The notes: generated by a model not told the origin, from the sequence alone. DNA of 6,525 nt from Verrucomicrobiota bacterium (GCA_026225155.1 JAMFSG010000328.1:1-6525); one strand, 5' to 3'. Counted from the stretch's first letter, positions 1 through 5,088 are shown. A program made the numbers and translations.

Positions 1-8
1 AAAAGTTT

Positions 9-37
9 TTCTCTGTGTTCTCCGTGCCTCTGTGTGG
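9..37. repeat. Degenerate CTCTGTG low-complexity repeat upstream of dapB
   Basis: Three tandem variants of one unit are visible: TTCTCTGTG (9-17), TTCTCCGTG (18-26) and CCTCTGTG (27-34), followed by TGG. They end about nine bases before the dapB ATG and overlap an in-frame GTG at 34. From general familiarity, this kind of CTCTGTG sequence occurs as a dispersed repeat near gene starts in many environmental bacterial genomes. Its function is unknown to me. The window starts here, so its full upstream extent cannot be seen. Confidence 0.5.
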
Positions 38-45
38 AAATAAAA

Positions 46-780
46 ATGACAAAAATCATCATCATTGGTGCGAAAGGCCGCATGGGGCAGGCATTGGTTT
101 CATGCGCCAAAAATTTCCGTGACTTCGAAGTCGTCACTGCAATCGGTCGCGGCGATGATTTGAGCGCGGTCATCGGCCAATGTGATGTGGTGATTGATTT
201 CAGTTCGCACACTGCGACGACCGGCATTGTCGAACTCTGTGCTAAAAATAAAAAAGCCATCGTCATCGGCACGACCGGATTTTCCGATGCCGAAAAATCG
301 GCGATTGAAAACCAGCGTTCGACAATTCCCATCGTGCTTGCATCGAATTTTTCGACGGGCGTGAACACGTTATTCTGGCTCACGCGCAAGGCGGCGGAAA
401 TTTTGGGAACGGATTTTGATCTCGAAGTCGTCGAGATGCATCATCGCCTGAAAAAAGACGCGCCCAGCGGCACGGCAAAATCGCTCGCGGAAATTTTGGC
501 GGACGTGCGCAAACAGCAACTCGAAAAAGTCGCGCGGCACGGACGCGTTGGCATCATCGGCGCCCGCACATCCGAAGAAATCGGCGTCCATTCCATCCGC
601 GGCGGCGATGTCGTCGGCGATCACACGGTCATTTTTGCCAACGTCGGCGAACGTGTAGAACTCACGCACAAAGCCTCTAGCCGCGACACATTTGCGAATG
701 GGGCCTTGCGTGCCGCCGCGTGGCTCGCAAAACAAAAACCCGGTCTTTACGACATGCAAGACGTGCTTGGCTTGAAATGA
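46..780 (+). CDS. dapB: 4-hydroxy-tetrahydrodipicolinate reductase DapB
   Basis: DapB catalyses the NAD(P)H-dependent reduction of 4-hydroxy-tetrahydrodipicolinate to tetrahydrodipicolinate in the diaminopimelate/lysine pathway, in the cytosol. The protein has 244 residues, slightly under the usual 245-270. The N-terminal Rossmann fold opens with GAKGRMG (residues 8-14), the dinucleotide-binding loop of the family. The C-terminal substrate domain carries HHRLKKDAPSGTA (132-144), which contains the catalytic His132 and Lys136, and ASNFSTGVN (99-107), a conserved substrate-side segment. I chose the ATG at 46 because MTKIIIIG begins directly at the first beta strand. The in-frame GTG at 34 would lie inside the CTCTGTG repeat. 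Only a weak GGAAA precedes the start. The stop overlaps the folK ATG by the ATGA arrangement, so the two genes are probably co-transcribed and translationally coupled. Identification is secure. Confidence 0.96.
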   Translation: MTKIIIIGAKGRMGQALVSCAKNFRDFEVVTAIGRGDDLSAVIGQCDVVIDFSSHTATTGIVELCAKNKKAIVIGTTGFSDAEKSAIENQRSTIPIVLASNFSTGVNTLFWLTRKAAEILGTDFDLEVVEMHHRLKKDAPSGTAKSLAEILADVRKQQLEKVARHGRVGIIGARTSEEIGVHSIRGGDVVGDHTVIFANVGERVELTHKASSRDTFANGALRAAAWLAKQKPGLYDMQDVLGLK

Positions 781-1304
781 GTGCGGAGTGCGGAGTGCGG
801 AGCGCGGAGTTTCAAAAATTGGTTTTTATTGCGCTTGGTTCCAATCTTGGCGATTCGCAAAAAATTATTTTGGACGCGATGGCGCGGCTGCAAAATTTTT
901 CCGCTGAACCGATTCTAAAATCTTCGCTTTGGGAAACGTCGCCGGTGGATTGCCCGCCGGACTCGCCGAAATTTGTGAATGCGGTCGTCGGTTTGGTTCC
1001 ACAGAAAAATGAAACGCCGGAATCGTTGCTGGCGAAACTTCAGTTGTTGGAAAAAGAATTTGGCCGCGTGCAAAAAAAAGTTTTGAACGAGGCACGACCA
1101 TTGGATTTGGATTTGATCGCATTTGGAAGTGGAATTCAAAATTCGCAGGAATTAGTTCTTCCGCATCCGCGTGCGCACGAACGCAGATTTGTTTTACAGC
1201 CGTTGAGTGAGATTGCGCCGGATTTGATTTTGCCGGGGCAGGGGAAAACGGTTTTGCAATTGCTCGCCGGATTGCCGGCGGACGAAATGGTCACGCGGCT
1301 TTGA
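777..1304 (+). CDS. folK: 2-amino-4-hydroxy-6-hydroxymethyldihydropteridine pyrophosphokinase FolK
   Basis: FolK transfers pyrophosphate from ATP to 6-hydroxymethyl-dihydropterin, the step before dihydropteroate synthase in folate synthesis. The 175-residue frame shows the family landmarks: IALGSNLGD (18-26), LWETSPVDCP (51-60), FVNAVVGL (67-74), and EARPLDLDLIAFG (105-117), whose Asp110 and Asp112 correspond to the magnesium ligands. LPHPRAHERRFVLQPLSEIA (128-147) follows. The ATG at 777 overlaps the dapB stop. The first ten or so residues (SAECGVRSAE) are encoded by a GTGCGGA repeat and are not family sequence, because conserved HPPK sequence begins near KLVFIALGSN. GTG 795 or TTG 819 are therefore possible alternative starts. 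A further in-frame extension back to GTG 720 lies inside dapB and is unlikely. The 3' end overlaps the convergent dGTPase gene by 14 bp. Confidence 0.93.
   Translation: MSAECGVRSAEFQKLVFIALGSNLGDSQKIILDAMARLQNFSAEPILKSSLWETSPVDCPPDSPKFVNAVVGLVPQKNETPESLLAKLQLLEKEFGRVQKKVLNEARPLDLDLIAFGSGIQNSQELVLPHPRAHERRFVLQPLSEIAPDLILPGQGKTVLQLLAGLPADEMVTRL
781..808. repeat. GTGCGGA heptamer tandem repeat at the dapB/folK junction
   Basis: Three exact copies of GTGCGGA (781-787, 788-794, 795-801) and a fourth with one change, GCGCGGA (802-808), start immediately after the dapB stop. The array lies in the folK reading frame and supplies about nine codons. Four units of seven make 28 bp, so adding or losing one unit would shift the frame relative to the ATG at 777. 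I associate such GTGCGGA arrays with dispersed intergenic repeats in related environmental genomes. That link is from memory and is not shown here. Confidence 0.8.
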
Positions 1305-2451
1305 GTTTCTTGCCGAAGATGCGTTCGGATTCCTGCATGACGTAACGGTCGGTCATGCCGGCGAGATAATCGCAAACGGCGCGGTGCAGGCCGATTTTTT
1401 TAACGCGCTTCTGCGAGTTTTCGCCAATCTCTTTCGGATGCGCGAGAAAATATTTGAAAAGTTGTCCGAGCAGTTTCACCGCGCGCAAATTCGGCTGATG
1501 CACGACGGGATTGTAATACAGATTTTTGTAAAGATAGTGGCGGAGTTCGAGATTGAGTTTGCTGCGTTCCGGACTGTGCTGCACGAGCGGCTTGGCGTTC
1601 AGGCGCACATCGTCGGCGGATCGCACGCCAGCTTTGAGGATGAGCCGTTCGCTGTGTTCGACGACATCGCGGATCTGCATGTCAATGATCGTGCGAATGG
1701 TGAAGTAACGCCGGCTTTCGTCGGGCAAAATTCCATATTCCTTTTTAACTTGTTTCGCGGCGTGCGCCCAGACACGGACATTTTTCGCGAGTTCTTTTTC
1801 GGACAACAAATCGGAATCTAAACCATCATCCAAATCGTGGCTGTAATAAGTGATTTCGTCCGCGAGATTGGCGATCTGTGCTTCGAGCGATGAATTTTTT
1901 GCGTCGAATCCTTTGCGCCTGCCGGGATGGTCGTAAGCGGTGTGATGTTTTGCCAAACCTTCGCGGACTTCCCACGACAAATTCAATCCGGAAAAATTCG
2001 GGTATTTTTGTTCGAGTTCCTCGACGATACGCAGGCTGTGGGAATTATGTTCAAAACCGCCGTGGCCTTTCATCAAACGCGCAAGGACGGTTTCGCCTTT
2101 GTGGCCGAACGGCGAATGGCCGAGGTCATGCGCGAGTGCGATGGTTTCTGCGAGATCGGTATTTAATTTGAGCGCGCTGGCAATGTTGCGTGAGATGGCG
2201 GCAACTTCCATCGTGTGCGTGAGCCGCGTGCGCAAATGATCACCCGTGCCGTTGAGAAAAACTTGGGTCTTGTATTCGAGGCGGCGAAACGCGCGTGAAT
2301 GAATGACGCGGTCGCGGTCGCGCTGGTATTGCGTGCGCCAGTCAGGCGGCGGTTCCGGATATTCGCGCCCGCGCGTGTCGCCGCTGAACTGCGCATAAGG
2401 CGCAAGAATCTGACGTTCGATCTGCTCCAATTCCTGACGAGTGCGTGGCAT
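1291..2451 (-). CDS. dgt: dGTPase-like HD-domain dNTP triphosphohydrolase
   Basis: This is a 386-residue member of the dGTPase-like family, which removes tripolyphosphate from dNTPs to give the deoxynucleoside. It has family features in order: RGREYPEPPPDWRTQYQRDR (27-46), HSRAFRRLEYKTQVF (51-65), RLTHTMEV (76-83), ALAHDLGHSPFGHKGE (105-120) and NLADEITYYSHDLDDG (195-210). These supply the HD-domain metal ligands His79, His108-Asp109 and probably Asp198. The ATG at 2451 fits the family start and leaves five T residues after the vapC stop. An upstream in-frame TTG at 2460 is less likely. No Shine-Dalgarno sequence is visible, so expression may depend on read-through from vapBC. Substrate preference in this subgroup often differs from E. 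coli Dgt, so dGTP specificity is not implied. Some dNTPases act in phage defence, but nothing here shows that role. Confidence 0.92.
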   Translation of the reverse strand: MPRTRQELEQIERQILAPYAQFSGDTRGREYPEPPPDWRTQYQRDRDRVIHSRAFRRLEYKTQVFLNGTGDHLRTRLTHTMEVAAISRNIASALKLNTDLAETIALAHDLGHSPFGHKGETVLARLMKGHGGFEHNSHSLRIVEELEQKYPNFSGLNLSWEVREGLAKHHTAYDHPGRRKGFDAKNSSLEAQIANLADEITYYSHDLDDGLDSDLLSEKELAKNVRVWAHAAKQVKKEYGILPDESRRYFTIRTIIDMQIRDVVEHSERLILKAGVRSADDVRLNAKPLVQHSPERSKLNLELRHYLYKNLYYNPVVHQPNLRAVKLLGQLFKYFLAHPKEIGENSQKRVKKIGLHRAVCDYLAGMTDRYVMQESERIFGKKLKAA

Positions 2452-2456
2452 AAAAA

Positions 2457-2876
2457 TCAATTTGGATTGTAGCTGCCGCTGTAACCTGCCTTGTAAAGTC
2501 GAATTCCCGCGCCCGCTTGATACATCAGTTCAAAATGTTTATCTATCGTGTAAATCCGGCAGTCGGTTTGAACCGAAAGCGTGGCGATCAAAATATCATT
2601 CCACGGCGCATGACAGCCTTTATCGTGCATCCGCCATGCGAGATTTTTTGCCGAATCCCAAGCGGAATCGGTCATCGGAAAATAGGGAATACAACTAAAA
2701 TGCGCTTCCAAAGCTTTCCGGTCTTGCGGGCGCGCGCCGCCGAGAACCTCCAATTTTACCGGCCCACACAAGGAAGCTTCGTATTCTTCGAGGAGGTTTT
2801 CCAGCGCAAGTTTTACTTCGAGCCGCCCGTCACGGCGCAGCGACTCGATCCAAACTGATGAATCCACCAGCACCAT
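2457..2876 (-). CDS. vapC: VapC-family PIN-domain toxin (ribonuclease)
   Basis: This 139-residue PIN-domain protein is typical of VapC toxins, magnesium-dependent ribonucleases that cut tRNA or rRNA when not held by VapB. All four acidic active-site positions are visible: Asp5 in MVLVDSSVWIE, Glu43 in VKLEVLGG, Asp94 in PWNDILIA and Asp112 in IYTIDKHFE, so the toxin looks intact. I start it at the ATG at 2876. The frame stays open for 16 more codons into vapB, but PIN proteins begin right at the VLVDSS strand, and this start lies one base after the vapB stop. There is no clear ribosome-binding site, which suggests translational coupling to vapB. The RNA target cannot be read from the sequence. 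Confidence 0.93.
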   Translation of the reverse strand: MVLVDSSVWIESLRRDGRLEVKLALENLLEEYEASLCGPVKLEVLGGARPQDRKALEAHFSCIPYFPMTDSAWDSAKNLAWRMHDKGCHAPWNDILIATLSVQTDCRIYTIDKHFELMYQAGAGIRLYKAGYSGSYNPN

Positions 2877-2877
2877 G

Positions 2878-3081
2878 TCAAATATCGCGGTTTTCGATTT
2901 CGTCGTTTGTGGCGGGATAATCAAACTTGCCTTCCCGCAACATCCGGCCGAAATCTTTCGCCTTTTTCCGGTTGATAAAATCCCGCACGGCGAAGGCCAC
3001 GGCAGGGCTGCTTTTTTTTATGCCGGTGACTTTTATCAATTCATCCAAGGCGTCTTCTTCAATTTCAACGGTCATCCTCAT
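2878..3081 (-). CDS. vapB: VapB-family antitoxin
   Basis: This 67-residue antitoxin precedes vapC by a single base. The N-terminus MRMTVEIEEDALDELIKVTG resembles the ribbon-helix-helix VapB type seen in short 'MRTTVTID...' antitoxins: a beta strand (residues 2-8), helix (about 9-19) and second helix (about 24-38), giving a DNA-binding dimer. The acidic C-terminal tail (about 50-67, FDYPATNDEIENRDI) would wrap the VapC active site. Starts at 3081 (M1) or 3075 (M3) are both possible, and I take the first. VapB with VapC would be expected to repress their own promoter. A TTGACA promoter containing a perfect inverted repeat lies directly upstream. The small size and family similarity make this a confident call from context, somewhat less so from sequence alone. 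Confidence 0.88.
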   Translation of the reverse strand: MRMTVEIEEDALDELIKVTGIKKSSPAVAFAVRDFINRKKAKDFGRMLREGKFDYPATNDEIENRDI

Positions 3082-3087
3082 GTTTTC

Positions 3088-3116
3088 ATAATGATGTGAT
3101 TTTCATCATTTGTCAA
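3088..3116 (-). promoter_or_regulatory. Probable vapBC promoter
   Basis: On the minus strand, TTGACA (3116-3111) is a perfect -35 match. After a 17-base spacer comes CATTAT (3093-3088), four of six matches to the -10 consensus. Transcription would start at about 3081-3083, practically at the vapB start codon, giving a very short or absent leader. This promoter lies in the 49-base gap after ispH, so vapBC, and possibly the dGTPase gene behind it, can be expressed independently of ispH. Confidence 0.55.
3090..3110. promoter_or_regulatory. Inverted repeat, candidate VapB operator
   Basis: A perfect 7-bp inverted repeat, AATGATG (3090-3096) and CATCATT (3104-3110), is separated by seven bases. 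It sits between the -35 and -10 elements, where a bound VapB or VapBC complex would block RNA polymerase. Position and symmetry fit the autoregulation known for vapBC operons. Binding itself is inferred. Confidence 0.5.
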
Positions 3117-3121
3117 TACGA

Positions 3122-3132
3122 AATGAATCATT
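3122..3132. promoter_or_regulatory. Second AATGA palindrome, possible auxiliary operator
   Basis: AATGA (3122-3126), one base, then TCATT (3128-3132) forms a short palindrome sharing the AATGA half-site with the repeat at 3090-3110. It ends in the ispH stop codon, just upstream of the vapB -35. ATCATT recurs at 3105 and 3127, 22 bases apart, close to two helical turns, as expected for side-by-side ribbon-helix-helix dimers. Palindromes this short also occur by chance. Confidence 0.25.
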
Positions 3133-4366
3133 AATTCTTGAGCAATTCTTGGACGGAAATGCCACGCAGGCTGAACAGGCGGCGAATCGTGTCTTCAATC
3201 AAATTATTCGGGCAGCTTGCGCCGGCGGTGATGCCGACGGTGATCGTGCCGGACGGCAGCCAGTCGCGCGTTTCGACTTCGGATTTTTTGTGCTGGTCAT
3301 AATGGACGATGAGCTGGCCGGACTGCATTTTCGCCGCGTTCTTGATGAAAAAAGTCGGTAATACTTGCTCGCCCATTTCCGCGAGATGTGACGTGTTCGA
3401 CGAATTATATCCGCCGACAACGATCAACAAATTTGGCGGTTCCTTGAGCATTTTTTGCAAAGCGTCTTGACGATCTTGGGTCGCGCCGCAAATGGTGTCG
3501 AAGAAACGAAAATGTTTTTCGATTTCGCCCGCGCCGAATTTCTTTTCCATCACGGCCTTGAACCGGCGCTGCACTTCTTCCGTCTCGCCGCGCAACATCG
3601 TGGTTTGATTCGCGACGCCGACCGCTTGCAAATGCAAGTCAGGATCAAAACCATCGGAATGCGCGCCTTTGAATTTTTCCAAAAAATCCAATTTGTCGCC
3701 GCCGCTCAAAATATAATTACAAACGTAATCCGTTTCCGCCAAATTGAAAACGACGAGATAATGGCCGCTGCCATAGGCGCGCGCTTGCGATGTTGTGGCT
3801 TTCGTTTCTTCGTGCTTCGCCTTGCCGTGGATGATGCTTGTGACGGATTCCTTCGAATATTGGCGAACACGTTTCCAAACGCTCATCACGTCGCCGCACG
3901 TCGTGTCCACGAGTTCGCAGCCTTTTTCTTTGATGCGTTCGCGCGTGGTGACTTCCGTGCCGAACGCGGGAATGATGACGACGTCGCCGGCATTCAATTT
4001 CGCCAGCTCGGCCTCGGTCGGTTTCGGGGAAATGATCTGGATGCCGAGATTGCTGATCTGGTCGTTGACCTCAGGATTATGGATGATTTCGCCGAGCAGA
4101 TAAATCGGCGTGTTCGGCGCGACTTCGGCAAAAAATTTTTTCGCCGCGTAAGCCAGATCAATCGCGCGCTCGACGCCGTAGCAAAAACCAAATTCCTTCG
4201 CGAGCTTGACCGTCAAGTCGCCGGACGAAAGCACGCCGCCGCTCGCGCGAATCTTTTCGACGATCTCACTGCGATAATGCGACAACACCTGCGCCTGCAC
4301 CTGTTCCATGATGTCCGGGCGGCGAAGGTTGATTTTTTTCGGGGCGACTGCGGTTTCCGTTGACAT
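3131..4366 (-). CDS. ispH: 4-hydroxy-3-methylbut-2-enyl diphosphate reductase IspH (LytB)
   Basis: IspH is the last enzyme of the MEP pathway. It reduces HMBPP to isopentenyl and dimethylallyl diphosphate using a [4Fe-4S] cluster. The 411-residue protein is longer than the E. coli enzyme (about 316) and matches the plant/cyanobacterial-type branch, with an N-terminal extension (1-50). The three cluster cysteines are Cys62 in EFGFCYGVERA, Cys157 in VDTTCGDV and Cys293 in FFDTICGATQDRQ. Other active-site segments are EIIHNPEVN (93-101), IIHGKAKHEETKAT (178-191), GGYNSSNTSHLAE (318-330) and ITAGASCP (379-386). I start at the ATG at 4366. The frame stays open for 32 further codons upstream, but that part shows no family resemblance. 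ATG 4309 is another candidate. No Shine-Dalgarno sequence is visible. The short distance to vapB at the 3' end shows no terminator. Confidence 0.94.
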   Translation of the reverse strand: MSTETAVAPKKINLRRPDIMEQVQAQVLSHYRSEIVEKIRASGGVLSSGDLTVKLAKEFGFCYGVERAIDLAYAAKKFFAEVAPNTPIYLLGEIIHNPEVNDQISNLGIQIISPKPTEAELAKLNAGDVVIIPAFGTEVTTRERIKEKGCELVDTTCGDVMSVWKRVRQYSKESVTSIIHGKAKHEETKATTSQARAYGSGHYLVVFNLAETDYVCNYILSGGDKLDFLEKFKGAHSDGFDPDLHLQAVGVANQTTMLRGETEEVQRRFKAVMEKKFGAGEIEKHFRFFDTICGATQDRQDALQKMLKEPPNLLIVVGGYNSSNTSHLAEMGEQVLPTFFIKNAAKMQSGQLIVHYDQHKKSEVETRDWLPSGTITVGITAGASCPNNLIEDTIRRLFSLRGISVQELLKN

Positions 4367-4401
4367 AATGTAAAAGTAGCCGCAAACCGTCAAAGCGTCG
4401 A
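4365..4401 (-). promoter_or_regulatory. Possible ispH promoter elements
   Basis: Two overlapping weak options exist on the minus strand. TCGACG (4401-4396), 17 bases, then TACTTT (4378-4373) would start transcription near 4366, at the chosen ATG (leaderless). TTGACG (4393-4388), 17 bases, then CATTAT (4370-4365) would start it inside the frame and favour the ATG at 4309. Both are four- or five-of-six matches and neither is decisive. Confidence 0.25.
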
Positions 4402-4482
4402 GTTGAAATCTTTTTACCGATGACGTTGGCCAAAAGTAATGATTGTGCGCGGCGAAAATCATGGAATGATATGCGCCTGCGT

Positions 4483-4523
4483 CGGAGCGTAGCTCAGCCT
4501 GGCTGGAGCACTTGCTTTGGGAG
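4483..4523 (+). pseudogene. Truncated tRNA-Pro (anticodon UGG), 5' half only
   Basis: The sequence reads as the first half of a tRNA: acceptor strand CGGAGCG (4483-4489), T8 and A9, D-stem GCTC (4492-4495) and GAGC (4506-4509) around a loop with GG at 4501-4502, anticodon-stem strand CTTGC (4511-4515), and loop TTTGGGA (4516-4522) with anticodon TGG. An intact gene would continue GCAAG, but after G4523 the sequence becomes TCAAAAC and departs completely. No T-arm (GGTTCGANNCC) and no matching acceptor strand CGCTCCG follow in the next 570 bases. The normally invariant A21 is G (4505), a further sign of decay. An upstream stretch with weak promoter-like boxes (TTGTGC 4443-4448, AATGAT 4465-4470) survives. 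The gene is most likely a remnant left by recombination or deletion. A functional complete copy presumably exists elsewhere. Confidence 0.75.
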
Positions 4524-4690
4524 TCAAAACAGCTTCTTTTGCTCTGATTTAATCTGATACGACCTCATAACAAAATCCCCGTCTTTATTGGCTGGAAAAC
4601 GTTTTTTCTTTTATTCTGATATATTGTGATGTGACCTAAAAACAGCACATAGTATAGAAAAGCAGTATAGAATTAATTGCATCTAAGAGT
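4524..4690. other. AT-rich non-coding block with short direct repeats
   Basis: Immediately after the tRNA break, composition falls to about 35% G+C (4561-4620) and 30% (4621-4680) by hand count, against roughly 62% at the start of the yafY-like gene. I found no convincing reading frame. Short repeats are dense: TCTGAT at 4543, 4553 and 4615; an 18-base imperfect pair TGATACGACCTCATAACA (4555-4572) and TGATGTGACCTAAAAACA (4627-4644) with 14 matches; and AGTATAGAA at 4651-4659 and 4664-4672. The pattern resembles the edge of an acquired element or a protein-binding region, but no mobile-element gene is present. Confidence 0.45.
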
Positions 4691-4691
4691 T

Positions 4692-4709
4692 CCGCGCTAT
4701 GCGCTGCGG
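4692..4709. other. GC-rich hairpin at the edge of the AT-rich block
   Basis: Read on the minus strand, CCGC, a bulged A, GC, a five-base loop (GCATA), then GCGCGG can fold into a six-pair stem. It lies five bases downstream of the small minus-strand frame ending at 4715. No T-run follows, so it is not a standard intrinsic terminator. Confidence 0.25.
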
Positions 4710-4714
4710 GATAT

Positions 4715-4840
4715 TTATAATTGTTTGTCTACTGGAATCAAAATCCCGACAACTTTTTTCAAAAAGACCATCACCCAATAATCGCGAGTTGATTTTTCCA
4801 AGACAGTTGGCTTTTTGAGTGAGTTTGCACCATCAGACAT
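4715..4840 (-). CDS. Unrecognised small ORF, 41 codons
   Basis: An ATG-to-TAA frame encodes 41 residues beginning MSDGANSLKKPTVLEKST, with a hydrophobic stretch WVMVFLKKVVGILIPV at about residues 22-37 and a short charged tail. The frame is also open for eight codons before the ATG. I do not recognise the protein. The composition (polar, lysine-rich start, amphipathic or hydrophobic centre) looks more protein-like than most chance frames. However, there is no Shine-Dalgarno sequence, no promoter I can support, and the length is within chance expectation. It could be a short peptide, a fragment of a larger decayed gene, or nothing. It lies between the tRNA remnant and the yafY-like gene, in otherwise gene-free sequence. 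Confidence 0.2.
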   Translation of the reverse strand: MSDGANSLKKPTVLEKSTRDYWVMVFLKKVVGILIPVDKQL

Positions 4841-5058
4841 GGTAGTTTGAGGAGCGAGACCACTTTAAATATTCAATCTCCGGCGCTTCTCACCACCATC
4901 TCGGTTCAACCAGCGCACTCTCGGTTCACCGTCCATTCAGGCTGAAAAGTCGGTAATCAAGTTGTCCAGACGCATAATTTCGCCCGTCCCGCCCACGCAT
5001 AGCAGAAGCTGCGTAGTTTCACACTCAGAAGGCTATCAGAGATCGCGCCGGGAAACTC
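4841..5058. other. Intergenic stretch upstream of the yafY-like gene, no gene seen
   Basis: Apart from the 20-bp-spaced direct repeat described separately, I see only very short frames here, such as minus-strand ones of a dozen to two dozen codons (MRLDNLITDFSA and MDGEPRVRWLNRDGG...). None has signs of coding. It probably contains the upstream control region of the yafY-like gene. Confidence 0.4.
4899..4928. repeat. Direct repeat TCTCGGTTCA, two copies 20 bp apart
   Basis: TCTCGGTTCA occurs exactly at 4899-4908 and 4919-4928. The 20-bp spacing is about two helical turns, placing both copies on one face of the DNA, about 170 bp before the yafY-like start. It could be a regulator-binding pair or a chance duplication. 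Confidence 0.4.
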
Positions 5059-5088
5059 TTCACAAGCCGAAGAGGGTTTTGTTATCCT
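5059..5088 (+). promoter_or_regulatory. Probable promoter of the yafY-like gene
   Basis: TTCACA (5059-5064, five of six to the -35 consensus) is followed after 18 bases by TATCCT (5083-5088, four of six). A TG at 5080-5081 makes it an extended -10. The ATG at 5096 is only seven bases beyond the -10, so transcription would begin at or within a base or two of the start codon, predicting a leaderless mRNA. Confidence 0.5.

Noticed and set aside
9..37. CRISPR repeats
   Set aside because: The repeat units are nine bases, contiguous and degenerate with no spacers. No other array-like pattern exists in the window.
34..45. GTG 34 as the dapB start
   Set aside because: It adds four residues encoded partly by the repeat. 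ATG 46 begins directly at the Rossmann fold and has the only GGAA-like sequence before it.
1384..1821. 145-codon plus-strand frame opposite the dGTPase gene
   Set aside because: It is antisense to a well-supported HD hydrolase and shows no recognisable motif or start signal.
2452..2460. TTG 2460 as the dGTPase start overlapping the vapC stop
   Set aside because: ATG 2451 is a better start codon, lies at the normal family N-terminus, and leaves a tight but non-overlapping gap.
3455..4363. 302-codon plus-strand open frame opposite ispH
   Set aside because: It lies wholly antisense to a gene with complete IspH motifs. Its protein is rich in Phe, Arg and Ala and shows no family features, as expected for a shadow frame.
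4735..4756. GGAATCAAAATCCC as a displaced tRNA T-arm
   Set aside because: It lacks the GTTC that opens the T-loop, and no acceptor strand matching CGGAGCG is nearby.
4899..4928. GGTTCA sequences as T-arms of displaced tRNA 3' halves
   Set aside because: Although CGGTTCA resembles a T-loop start, the bases on either side cannot form the five-pair T-stem and no acceptor strand follows.
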